NCBI GenBank assembly: GCA_963210315.1
Contig: OY723282.1
Coordinates: 2,170,001-2,234,000, forward strand
From: Rhynchopus euleeides
Taxonomy: Eukaryota; Euglenozoa; Diplonemea; Diplonemida; Diplonemidae
Length of the DNA stretch: 64,000 nucleotides
Direction of reading: 5' to 3'
Shown here piece by piece: positions 1 through 9,897 of this stretch. A model generated the notes under the pieces. The model saw only the letters and a list, made by a program, of their open reading frames with translations, had not been told where the DNA came from and ran no database searches. A program made the position numbers and the translations under genes. Each line of letters begins with the position of its first letter. Position 1 is the first letter of the stretch.

Positions 1-108
<108 letters not shown>

Positions 109-1125
109 CTTTGGATGTCTCGCAACTCAGTTCAACAACCACGCAATGCAAAGTGCAGGATTGCTGTGCATGCGGGGTGCCGGGTGTTGGCAATCCTCAC
201 ATCAGCCCCCTGGTGGTCGAAGCCAAACGAAGCAATCGAGCGGTTGCTTCCCCTCTAGTTGTTGTGTCGGGATGGGGGTTGGCCTCATAGCTGGCGTGTC
301 CTTGTGCCCCGGCCCACGGGCGGGGGTTTTCCGTTAGGCTTGAAATGTTTTACGCAAGCCTGCGATCAGGAGATGTCACGGCAGCACAGCCAAACGTGCC
401 CCTCGCACACCACCAGCCTCACACCCATCACAGGAGTTGAGGCTTTGTGTGCGGAAGCGCGAACACCTCACAAACACAATACGAGCCAAGCAGGCCACAC
501 TGGAGTGGCATTTTTGAGGATTCTGTTGTGACACGACGCACCACTCCCCGAGGCGGGGAGGGAGGCGTCACCTTCTCCCAGAACCCACCCTCGAATGCAC
601 CCCCCTGCTCCGCACGGCCCACCCCCACTGCCTCTCTCACCAGTCTCGCCTTCGCACAAGGCGGGGTGCAGACGCATGAAGCAACCCCTAATTTGCCTAA
701 GGGGCGTTGGGGTTGCTGGACCTGGGGCGCTCCCGACTTCATAGCGAGGAATGGGCGACGTGTGTCGCGCATGGTCGGGGCTCATCTTTTGTGATGTGCA
801 CTTTTGGGGATGCCAGCCTGCGAGCCTTCGCTCGTCTAACCTAGAAGATGGGTGGTTTTCTGTGCCCTCGAGTGGAACACTAAGATCACAACACACACAC
901 GGTAATCTTGCTGTTTAGTGGTGGGCCGCACCGTGAGGGGCTGCCTGCGCTGTTCGCACAACCCCAAAAAGGAATAAAACACAGCTGGGGATGACGTGCA
1001 GGCAGTGGTTACGCTCCGCATGCGGAACATGCGGATTTCCGTAGGGTATTTTTTTTGGCGAAATCCGTACGTACGGTTTCCACATGCGGATTTCCGCATG
1101 TGCCTGGGTAATTTTCCCCGCCCCC
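109..1125. other. Intergenic, no gene seen
   Basis: Short frames only, with no recognisable product. Near 1010-1101 there are several small palindromes built on CATGCGGATTTCCG, including an inverted repeat at about 1080-1101. Confidence 0.5.
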
Positions 1126-1460
1126 CCCTCCGAACGTCAACCAAGCGTCAACCCATATACACTGGGGCGACGCTAACCTAGCGTTACACCGGGTCGATGA
1201 GAGGTTTTGCAGGAACAGATGCTCACTACCGTGGCCTCCGGCGGCTGGGGGGCTCCGCCCCCCAGACCCCCCTGTAGTGTGCGTCTCGTACTCCGATCTC
1301 ATAAGGTCAGGGAATCCAACCACTCCAGTAGTCTCAGTAGGACGCAGCCAATTCACACAGAATCTGTACGTCCACAATGAACAGATGTTCACTACCGTGG
1401 CCTCCGGCGGCTGGGGGGCTCCGCCCCCCAGACCCCCCATGTAGCGTGTGCCCGTCTAGT
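1126..1460 (+). repeat. Dispersed composite repeat: fold-back AGCGTCAACC unit plus paired CCGTGGCCTCCGG hairpin units
   Basis: The stretch begins with AAGCGTCAACCCA / CTGGGGCGACGCT inverted motifs and continues with two copies (about 1222-1276 and 1383-1440) of a unit reading CACTACCGTGGCCTCCGG and then a G-run/C-run hairpin with 9-bp arms (CTGGGGGGC and its complement) around TCC. The same arrangement, including the roughly 110 bp between the two hairpins, recurs at 43085-43550, 29401-29640 and 54953-55185. Not coding. Confidence 0.8.
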
Positions 1461-1535
1461 GACCATGTCCTGGGTGGGTGCCGTCTGCAATAATTTTCAA
1501 CTGAAAAAAACGGCACGTGCGGTTTTCCGTATGTA

Positions 1536-2233
1536 CCGTCACTCAAGTTATGTTGGTGGGGTAAATATGTTGGTGGGGTACTAATTTGGTGGATTTGGGG
1601 CTCTGAAAAAAGTTGGTGGGTTATTACCCCACCAACATTATTACCCCAGGGCGCGTTGTACTTGGCGATTTTTTCTGGCACCTGGGATTTGGAGCCCCCT
1701 GCCCACCCACCCCGACTGCGCGTACGCATGTGCGTACGCCGTCCGCACTTTCTGAAACCGCGCTGCGTACGCGCACGCAGAAATTGCGTACGGCTGGTAT
1801 TCCAGGTCTCTCAGCGCACAGTAGGCCACCCAGTAGGCTGAGCCCTGGCCTTTGCTCTTGCCTTTCACAGACGGTTCCTTCGCGCACAAGTGCAAAAGGT
1901 ACGATTACCTACTCGAAGGCTCGAAGGCTGCTGAGGTTGACGACCGATTTGGTGTGCGGACATGGCCGTCTCTTGTACTACATAGACTGCCGTTTGCAGG
2001 CGCCGCACGCACACGCGTACGACGTATGCATTTTCTGGATAACGTAGCCATCAGCCGGGCCCCTTAGGCGTTCGCCACGAAAACGGTAGTCAGCGATGCG
2101 CATTGGGGTAATAAATTGGTGGGGTAGATTTATTGGTGGGGTAAATATGTTGGTGGGGTACTAATTTGGTGGATTTGGGGGTTCTGGAAGAAGTTGGTGG
2201 GTTATTACCCCACCAACATTACTTGAGTGACGG
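1536..2233. mobile_element. TIR element, family 1 (698 bp, TA-flanked)
   Basis: The left end starts CCGTCACTCAAGT then TATGTTGGTGGGG. The right end closes with the reverse complement, CCCCACCAACATTA then CTTGAGTGACGG. Each end is bordered by TA (1534-1535 and 2234-2235), as expected for a TA target duplication. A GTTGGTGGGGTA-rich block of about 85 bp is present at both ends in direct orientation (1558-1645 and 2128-2220). The centre is rich in GCGTACG motifs. I see no transposase, so it is probably a non-autonomous, MITE-like element. Confidence 0.75.
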
Positions 2234-3984
2234 TAATTGTTTTTGCGTTTCCAAAACTGCGTAACCACTGCGTGCAGGATCATTCGTGAAGAATTCCTGA
2301 AGAATTATGAAAGGTGAACGAGAAAGGGGGTTTCGTTTATCGCACGACACACCAGAAAATTTAGCCGGCGGAAGTGTTGGTGTGTGCTCGGCAAGCGCAT
2401 CAGACTGTGTGACGGGCAAGCACCAAGCAGTTCCCCTATCGCTGCATTTCCGCCTGACAAGTACCTTGCTGGGAGACAAAAAAAAGGTGAAGTTCGCCAA
2501 GAAGGTGCCGTGGCGATGCTTGTCTCAACGCTGTCTGGGGGGGGGGGGGTAGGGGGGGTCGAAAGCCCCGTTTTTTTGTCCCAAAATGGTGTTTTTCGAC
2601 ATAGCAGCCGCGGCCCTCTATTTGACCTTCTGACCCCCCAGAACCCACCATACCCCGGTTTTTGGGCCCTAGGAGTCCGATTTTCGGGCTCCCGAGCCCC
2701 GGAAAGTCGATTTTTGATGATGTCAATTTTTCCGTTCCCTATACTGCACCTCCGGGTCATGGCACGGACGCCTGCCACGGGCAGATAGTAAAACACTCTC
2801 ATCCTGGGACGTCCGAGCGCACACCATCCTGCGGCTGTGATTTTCTGATGCAACCGCTCATCCGCGCCACAAACAACGTCGTATCCCAACGATTCGGACA
2901 GTGAGAAGATGCCATCGAATACTGCCATCTGACACAGTCGTTGGGTGGCCTGCTATTGAACTCGGAGCTGCCAGGAACAGGGAGGATGTCATCATAGCCG
3001 ACAGTGATGCATTAGTGTTGATGCCCTCATGAGAATGCTCTCTTAGAATGCAAGGCAGGTAAACTGTCCCGACTAAACACTTGCCACTGCTGCCGTTATC
3101 TGCGAAGCATTTCTCCTGTGGATGCAGACAGTCAAGGGAGGTGGAAGAGCGCAGCGAGTACCCAGCTGCAACGCAGAGCCCGAGCTTATCATCAAGGTTC
3201 TCTTCTGGCGCTCAAGACCAGGGTCCTGTGGGACCTGGTCTCAGAACAGTGTCCGGGTATTTATGCTGCACGCGCCTTATGTAAATGACGAGTGCGCGGA
3301 ACTGGCTAAAGACGCTGCGAAGGATATGCTCGGGACATTCAAGCGTCCTCCGTACGCTGAGGCGAGGAAGGGGATCAAGGAATCACACAGTGCAACTCTC
3401 GCAACAACCATTTCACAGAAGAAGTGCGCGGGCTTCGAATGCACGTCCTGAATAATCAGAAAGTCATTGCACGCCCTGCTCAGCAAGCCATGAGCAAGTC
3501 GTGAGGGTTGGTTCGCAAACCCCCCTCCCGACAGAGGAGACCTTTCAACTTACAAAGAGTAGACTGGCGTACCGCCCCAAGAGGGGGTGTGACAAAAAAT
3601 ATTTTTTTTCCCTTTGTGTTTTCTAGGTCCGCAAGGTCCCAAAAATCACTTTTTGGGCACATTTTTCAGAGGTCGCCAGAGGTCGCCACCCGGGAAATGC
3701 CATTTTTGGGGTTAAAAAACGGTTTTTCACCTTGCCCTCGTGAACTAGGTGGGGAAGGCGACGGTCAGACGCAAAATAAATGGAGGACCCCAAAGGAGGG
3801 TCCGCATCAGGCGGAAATCAGCAGAACCTCGCTCCAGACCACATTGTGGGCCAGGACAGGGTCGGGAAGAGCATAAAACACCAGAAAACCGGTCCAGGAG
3901 GTCTCTCTGGGGCTCAAATCCCCTGAAAAGGGGTCTGAACAGGTGGCGACCGAAGGGCGACCAATGGTACCCACGGAGTTCCTC

Positions 3985-5425
3985 ATCCCAAACTTGGGAC
4001 CCACCGAAAAATGGACCAGATGGTGGTCCCAAATTAGGGACCGACCAACAAAGCGACCAGATGGCGGTCCCAAATTTGGGACCGACCGATAAAGCGACCA
4101 GATGGTGGTCCCAAATTTGGGACCGACCGAAAAATTGGCCAGATGGCGGTCCCAAATTTGGGACCGACCCGTAAAGCGACCAGATGGTGGTCCCAATTTT
4201 GGGACCGACCCATAAAGCGACCAGATGGCGGTCCCAAATTTGGGACCGACCCATAAAGCGACCAGATGGCGGTCCCAAAATTGGGACCGACCGAGAAAGC
4301 GACCAGATGGTGGTCCCACAATTGGGACCGACCAAAAAAGCGACCAGATGGCGGTCCCGAAATTGGGACCGACCGAGAAAGCGACCAGATGGCGGTCCCA
4401 AATTTGGGACCGACCGAGAAAGCGACCAGATGGTGGTCCCAAATTTGGGACCGACCGAAAAATTGACCAGATGGCGGTCCCAAATTTGGGACCGACCCAT
4501 AAAGCGACCAGATGGTGGTCCCAAATTTGGGACCGACCGGTAACGCGACCAGATGGCGGTCCCAAAATTGGGACCGACCAATAAAGCGACCAGATGGCGG
4601 TCCCAAAATTGGGACCGACCAACAAAGCGACCAGATGGTGGTCCCACAATTGGGACCGACCAAAAAAGCGACCAGATGGCGGTCCCGAAATTGGGACCGA
4701 CCGAGAAAGCGACCAGATGGCGGTCCCAAATTTGGGACCGACCGAGAAAGCGACCAGATGGTGGTCCCAAATTTGGGACCGACCAATAAAGCGACCAGAT
4801 GGCGGTCCCAAATTTGGGACCGCCATCTGGTCGCTTTATGGGTCGGTCCCAAATTTGGGACCGCCATCTGGTCGCTTTATTGGTCGGTCCCAAATTTGGG
4901 ACCGCCATCTGGTCGCTTTCTCGGTCGGTCCCAATTTCGGGACCGCCATCTGGTCGCTTTTTTGGTCGGTCCCAATTGTGGGACCACCATCTGGTCGCTT
5001 TGTTGGTCGGTCCCAATTTTGGGACCGCCATCTGGTCGCTTTATTGGTCGGTCCCAATTTTGGGACCGCCATCTGGTCGCGTTACCGGTCGGTCCCAAAT
5101 TTGGGACCACCATCTGGTCGCTTTATGGGTCGGTCCCAAATTTGGGACCGCCATCTGGTCAATTTTTCGGTCGGTCCCAAATTTGGGACCACCATCTGGT
5201 CGCTTTCTCGGTCGGTCCCAAATTTGGGACCGCCATCTGGTCGCTTTGTTGGTCGGTCCCAAATTTGGGACCACCATCTGGTCGCTTTACGGGTCGGTCC
5301 CAATTATGGGACCGCCATCTGGCCAATTTTTCGGTCGGTCCCAAATTTGGGACCACCATCTGGTCGCTTTATGGGTCGGTCCCAAATTTGGGACCGCCAT
5401 CTGGTCGCTTTATTGGTCGGTGATC
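3985..5425. repeat. Inverted (fold-back) tandem array of 41-bp units
   Basis: About 20 units of 41 bp run in one orientation up to 4812, then about 15 units run in the opposite orientation to about 5425. The mirror centre lies between 4812 and 4813, inside an AAATTT. Each unit carries the palindrome GGTCCCAAATTTGGGACC followed by CGACC, a variable 4-5 base spacer, AAGCGACCAGATGG. The order of spacer variants (for example GAGA, AAAA, AACA, AATA, GGTAAC, CATA, GAAAAATTG) is mirrored between the arms over more than ten units. Because 41 is not a multiple of three, all frames on both strands are open by repetition. These open frames should not be read as genes. Confidence 0.95.
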
Positions 5426-5706
5426 ATCCTTCAGGATTTTGAAGGCACGTCTCACACCGGTTGGTGCTGTGTCGCATTCCAGGGGATAGTCCTTCACTTG
5501 GGTACGATTCGGCGCGACTGAGTCATCAAGCTTCATCCACCTGCCTCTCATGGTGGCGTTGGATTTTCGCACGCTGCGCCGCATTTTCACCCGGCCGAAC
5601 TCAAAAACCCAAAGTCTACTGAAGATAGTCTGGCCTCTCCACAACATGTGATGGGAAAATGTTGAGGTCGGGCCATGCCAGCCCTGGCACGAGATCACTG
5701 CTCGTA

Positions 5707-6001
5707 CCTGGGACCACCCGTGTAAAAGTCCCCCCAGGGGGGACTTAAGCACAGGTGGACCTAAACACGGGAGTGGGCTGGTCTGGAGGGTCATCAGGTG
5801 GCCGCGAGGCCACCTGGTGCCCTCCAGGTGCTGTCAGAGTCGAAAAGTGGGGTGCCAAAAGTCCATCCGGACCGGAATCACCCCCATACGACGGAAGCGG
5901 AAGAGGTCTTCTTGGTCTCCACCGTGCCACCCCCGTGTTTAAGCCCCCCCCTGGCCGAAAGTCGCCTCCAGGGGGGGGACTTAAACACGGGGGGTCCCAG
6001 G
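5707..6001. mobile_element. TIR element, family 3, copy 1 (295 bp, nested in family 2 element)
   Basis: The ends read CCTGGGACC ... GGTCCCAGG, bordered by TA at 5705-5706 and 6002-6003. Just inside are GTGTAAAAGTCCCCCC and the complement-like GGGGGGGACTTAAACACGG. The central part, with GGAGGGTCATCAGGTGGCC and GCCAAAAGTCCATCCGG, is shared with a second, apparently truncated copy at 16265-16481. No coding capacity. Confidence 0.7.
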
Positions 6002-6951
6002 TACCCCCGAAAAGTCACATTGTGTCTACAGTGTGGGGCCCGAAAATCGAGTTTTCGGTGTTGCTTTTCCACATTTGGGGTTCCCAACTTCAGGACTGTC
6101 GCGCAATTACCTCAAAAGTGGCCGAGAAACCCAGGAATTTCTTTTTTTGAAGCCAATATTTTTTGTCACAGTAGCTTAGCTGAAAAGTTGGGCGAGTCGT
6201 CCACCCTACAAAGAGTTCGTTGGCCAGACCAGCATCTCAGTGTCGGAGCAGTGGCCAGTTGTGCCGCCTGTCCCTTGCAGCCAAGCACCGCACACTGTGC
6301 AAGTTGATGACGGTTCCCACTCTGCATCAGTATGCATCTTTGCATGATCTGGCAGTGTATACAGAGAAGGAGATGGTGGCTGCCCGCATTCAACAGTTTG
6401 GTGCGACGCTGGAGTGGGAAGAGGGTCGAAAGATGCAGGATTGGCACCTATGGAGGGTCTTGAGGACGCAGGGGAGGAAGGGGTGGAGGAGGTCGAGAAA
6501 GTGGGCCTGCACATGGGCTGATAGTGGACTGGCGAACCCGTGCGTGACCCTGAGGTGCAGTATAGGGAACAAAATTTTGACATCATCAAAAATCGACTTT
6601 CCGGGGCTCGGGAGCCCGAAAATCGGACTCCTAGGGCCCAAAAACCGGGGTATGGTGGGTTCTGGGGGGCCAGAAGGTCAAATAGAGGGCCGCGGCTGCT
6701 ATGTCGAAAAACCCCATTTTGGGACAGGCTTTCGACCCGCCCTAGGGGGGGGGGGGGGTCTCGCCCATGGGAGTGGCGCATCTGAGCATTTGCGATCCAG
6801 CGGGGCAACGGGGATGGGTGGAGGGAGGTGGGGTGGTGACGCCCATTCCGGAGGCGGGGTTGGTGCTAGATAAGAGTCAGGCGCCGCCCGGCCCACCTCC
6901 CCCGCCGTTTCACAGAGGGCACGCGATTGCTGCACAGATTGCCGACACCTC

Positions 6952-7043
6952 ACACGCCACGCAATCCCACAAATGGCACCACCAACACCACCACCAGCAG
7001 GGACGTCTGTTTGGCACCCCCACCTCCCTCCCTCCCACACACG
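6952..7043 (+). promoter_or_regulatory. Conserved 5' flank of the CUB/EGF membrane protein family
   Basis: About 90 bp directly upstream of the ATG are almost identical in front of the family members at 7044, 15030 and 24924; the last 55-60 bp also precede the gene at 9898. The block contains CACCACCAGCAGGGACGTC, then a pyrimidine-rich tract ending ACACACGATGG. It could be a shared promoter or 5' UTR, or carry a splice acceptor (the AG of CCAGCAG). The sequence alone cannot decide. Confidence 0.55.
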
Positions 7044-8942
7044 ATGGTGGGGCTTGCCGCTGGTGCACTGCTCTGCCTGCACCTTCTGCACAGCGCATCC
7101 GCCGCATCGCACACAGCCGCACCCAACAGTGCCTTGGTGCCTGTCTTCCTCACAGAGATGGGGTGCACTGTGGAGCACCCCATGCACCACCTGCTGCACG
7201 ACTACCCCTTGATGCTGGGCATTTATGGTCTCCCCAACGGCACCTCCTGCTGGCACGTCGCCCTCCCCGGCTGTCCCATGGGCACGCGCCTCGGCCTCCG
7301 CTTCGAATATCTGCCCACTTCCTATGACAACCTCTCCGTCTGGGAGATCCCGCCTGAAGAATCCGGAGACACCCCTCGCCGCCTCGCCCACTACCCCCGT
7401 CACCTCCGCAGGAGGGCGCTTGGGGAGGGCTCCCTGTCGGTTCCCAGCGGCTCCTCTATCGTCTTCTCCCTGAGTCGCTCCGGGTTGGGTCATCGTCGTG
7501 GGATTGCATTTGTTGAGTCTCGCTGTTTCGACCCAGAGGCCGGGGGTGTGTCTTCCTATGTGCCTGTGTGCGATTATGACCACCTGACGAGACTGAACAC
7601 GCGGGAGAGTGGCCCGGACGAGGTGAGGCACATCGAGTGGGAGGATCATGCGGCGGGAGGACCAGAGGAGTGCTTCTTCATGAGCTGCAGTCCCGGGGAG
7701 GATGTCAGCGTATCGCTACTGAACTACACCGCTCCGAATGTGGCCGAAGTCCTTCAGCCAAATGTCTTCGGCGAACCTGTTGCCTTCCTGACTGCACAGC
7801 GCGGCGTCGACACCCAGCAGGTCACCGTGCCGGGAGGTGCTGCTGTGCTCCGCATCTCTCCCCGCAACGGTGGGGTGATGAGGGCGGGCCTCGGCAGAGG
7901 GGCGCGCAAGAGCAAGGTTGTGCCGCGCCAGTCGCTGAAGCTTCGCTGGTCATGCGTCGCGCCCCGACACACACCCACAGACAAGGGAGGTGGTGTGGCG
8001 GGCAGCACTGCGACCCCTGTGGCAGCCCCTGGGTGGGCGGAGCTGCTGTGGTGCCGCAGGGATGCCGACTGCCGGCGGTTCGGCGACCACCACTCGACCT
8101 GCAGCGCTGCAGGCCGCTGCAGGTGCAACACGCGCGGTTTTGCAGAGGTGGGCGGCGCGGGCGGGGCTGGGGTGTGCGTCAAGCCCGCCACCCTAGCCAA
8201 CGACGAACTGCGCGTGACGTTCGGCACCTCATGTGCAGGGATCGCAGACAGGGATTTGGCGCGGCACGCATACACTGTCACCACGATGGCCGCGGTGCTG
8301 ACCTCTGCTTCTGTGGCGGAACGAATCAGGGTGGAGTGCGGGCAACCTTACTGTGGTCGTATACCTGGGGGGCGCCGTGGAGTGTGGCGGAACGAACCAG
8401 GGTGGAGCGCGGGCAACCTCACTGTGGTCGTATACCTGGGGGACGCCAACGTGTCGAAGCTGCTCGCACCCACCCTGTATGGTGACATCGCCGCGGGGCT
8501 GCGCCAAGCATGGGAGAACGAGACAGCCGCACCGTTGGGTGACGTGCTGTCTGTCACGGTGGACTGGGTGGCGCACCTGCAGTGTCGCATCGACCATGCG
8601 GGGCCTGTCACCCTGAGGTCCGACAACCGCTGTATCGCCACCTCCTGCCAGCAGGGCTATGCCGTGTCTGCCGACGCCACGCGGTGCGACGAAGACCCAG
8701 ACCTTTCGTGGCTCATTTCGTTCTGCATCAGCATCACGGTTGCGCTGCACATCGGCCTCGGGGTGTTGGTGTGTGTCTACTTCTTCTGCGGGCGATGCCT
8801 GTTGCAGTGCGCTGGCGAAGAAGTTGGTCAGGAATGCAGTGTGGAGAAGGCTGGTGCTGATGAGGAGGCAGGTGTTCCAGGCAATACGGGTTGCATCCAG
8901 AGAAAGGCGCGTGAACGTGTTTCCAGCTCTTCTGGGCCTTGA
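7044..8942 (+). CDS. Type I membrane protein with CUB-like and EGF-like modules (family member A)
   Basis: The product is 632 aa. I start at the ATG that begins the signal peptide MVGLAAGALLCLHLLHSASA, which is identical or nearly so in the other family members, rather than at earlier codons of the same open frame. Residues about 35-165 (CWHVALP ... RLGLRFEYLP ... SLSVPSGSSIVFS) and 170-310 (CFFMSCSPGEDVSVSLLNY ... VPGGAAVLRI ... LRWSCV) look like two CUB-type beta-sandwich modules. A six-cysteine EGF-like module (about 335-385), an unassigned 150-residue region, one transmembrane helix (about 554-582) and a 50-residue tail follow. The membrane topology is inferred. Oddities: a 71-bp internal tandem duplication, and a tail read in a different frame from genes B and D, which adds about 12 residues. 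A receptor or adhesin role is only a guess. Confidence 0.8.
   Translation: MVGLAAGALLCLHLLHSASAASHTAAPNSALVPVFLTEMGCTVEHPMHHLLHDYPLMLGIYGLPNGTSCWHVALPGCPMGTRLGLRFEYLPTSYDNLSVWEIPPEESGDTPRRLAHYPRHLRRRALGEGSLSVPSGSSIVFSLSRSGLGHRRGIAFVESRCFDPEAGGVSSYVPVCDYDHLTRLNTRESGPDEVRHIEWEDHAAGGPEECFFMSCSPGEDVSVSLLNYTAPNVAEVLQPNVFGEPVAFLTAQRGVDTQQVTVPGGAAVLRISPRNGGVMRAGLGRGARKSKVVPRQSLKLRWSCVAPRHTPTDKGGGVAGSTATPVAAPGWAELLWCRRDADCRRFGDHHSTCSAAGRCRCNTRGFAEVGGAGGAGVCVKPATLANDELRVTFGTSCAGIADRDLARHAYTVTTMAAVLTSASVAERIRVECGQPYCGRIPGGRRGVWRNEPGWSAGNLTVVVYLGDANVSKLLAPTLYGDIAAGLRQAWENETAAPLGDVLSVTVDWVAHLQCRIDHAGPVTLRSDNRCIATSCQQGYAVSADATRCDEDPDLSWLISFCISITVALHIGLGVLVCVYFFCGRCLLQCAGEEVGQECSVEKAGADEEAGVPGNTGCIQRKARERVSSSSGP
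8312..8453 (+). repeat. 71-bp tandem duplication inside gene A
   Basis: The block starting TGTGGCGGAACGAA at 8312 recurs at 8383 with a few differences. Compared with the homologous stretch of genes B and D, the second copy also lacks 5 bases, so the net change is +66 bases (22 codons) and the reading frame is kept. Confidence 0.85.
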
Positions 8943-9210
8943 CCTCAGGCCCTCTGTCAGTGAGATCCCTGATCATCAAGTATCATTGGGGCTGCTGAGG
9001 CAGGCAGGCACGCGGTGCTCTCCTGCGTGGCAGGCTACACCTTTGCGGGGGCTGGTTGGGGTGTGGGTCAGACCACGACAGTCGGGGATGGGTGTACTCT
9101 CTCATCACCCCGAAAAGCGAGGTCCAGTCCACACGGTCCAACCCCCGCTCCCTGACCCCCTACCTTGGTGTGGTCCACAGTGTACACTATTGCAGGCCGG
9201 TGGGAGTGCA
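8943..9210 (+). repeat. Conserved 3' flank of the CUB/EGF family, copy after gene A
   Basis: This stretch (CTCAGGCCCTCTGTCAGTGA, TGATCATCAAGTA, GGCAGGCTACACC, CATCACCCCGAAAAGCGAGG) is repeated after gene B (12550-12835) and, more diverged, after gene D (28083-28335). An extra partial copy lies at 9350-9472. It shows that the genes were duplicated together with their 3' DNA. Confidence 0.85.
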
Positions 9211-9349
9211 TGGTGTCGTTTTTCCGCCGGTTTTGCCCCATTTTTCCGTTTCAAACTTATTTGTATTCTATTTTCCATCGCATCAAAACGGACCCCCGAC
9301 CGGCACTTGACCTTGTTAAGACCGCACGCCTGCAATCAGGAGAGGCCAC

Positions 9350-9472
9350 GGCAGCCTGCGTGGCAGGCTACACCTTTGCGGGGGCTGGTTGGGTGTGGGT
9401 CAGACCACGACAGTCGGGGATGGGTGTACTCTCTCATCACCCCGAAAAGCGAGGTCCAGACCACACGGTCCA
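9350..9472 (+). repeat. Partial extra copy of the family 3' flank, upstream of gene B
   Basis: From GCGTGGCAGGCTACACC to AAGCGAGGTCCAGACC it matches 9028-9135 and 12660-12765. It probably marks a recombination joint from the tandem duplication. Bases 9473-9837, between it and the gene B leader, have no recognisable gene. Confidence 0.75.
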
Positions 9473-9897
9473 GCTGGTCCGCGGAGAGCTGCAACGCACA
9501 AACCACAGCACGCGCTCACCCTCAGATATCATCTGCTGGCGATGTGCGGGCCCTACACCAACTGATACCCTGCTACGAGTGGGACGACCTATCTGCTGGT
9601 GCTGCCTGTAATGGTGAACCGTGGAGGAGCAAATGGAGGTTCCGCGTTGTGTTGCTGAGCCACGGGTCTCTGAGCACGTCATCTGCGGCCCTCAGCAGCA
9701 CCAACGGTGCATCTCAAGACCTCCGTAGCGGATGGACCCCAACAGGCACAGTGACCCCAGGCCCGTGGTGCAGTGGTTGTCGCATCGCGAAGTGTTTCAT
9801 TCCTGCCCGTGTGATTTGCTACCTTGCGACAGGACCAGACACCACCACCAGCAGGGACGTCTGTTTGGCACCCCCACCTCCCTCCCTCCCACACACG

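Larger units (their letters stand above)
2552..6742. mobile_element. TIR element, family 2 (about 4.2 kb, TA-flanked) enclosing the 41-bp fold-back array
   Basis: Bases 2552-2760 and 6544-6742 are inverted copies of each other, about 200 bp long with few differences. Both contain GTCCCAAAATGG, the GACATAGCAGCCGCGG block, GGGCCCTAGGAGTCCG and CCCTATACTGCACCTC. The tips read GGGGGGGTCGAAAGCC and its complement, and TA flanks both (2550-2551, 6743-6744) next to long G runs. A second inverted pair, TGACAAAAAATATT near 3590 and its complement near 6155, suggests nesting. Within it lie the fold-back array (3985-5425) and a TA-flanked family 3 element (5707-6001). No transposase motif was recognised; the frames between 2770-3740 and 6180-6540 are short and unconvincing. 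Confidence 0.7.

Noticed and set aside
3745-5521. Several 240-430-codon frames with GPPSGRFLGRSQIWD or KATRWRSQIWD repeats on both strands
   Set aside because: They come from a 41-bp non-coding array, which cycles through all frames; the peptides have no start context and no known fold.
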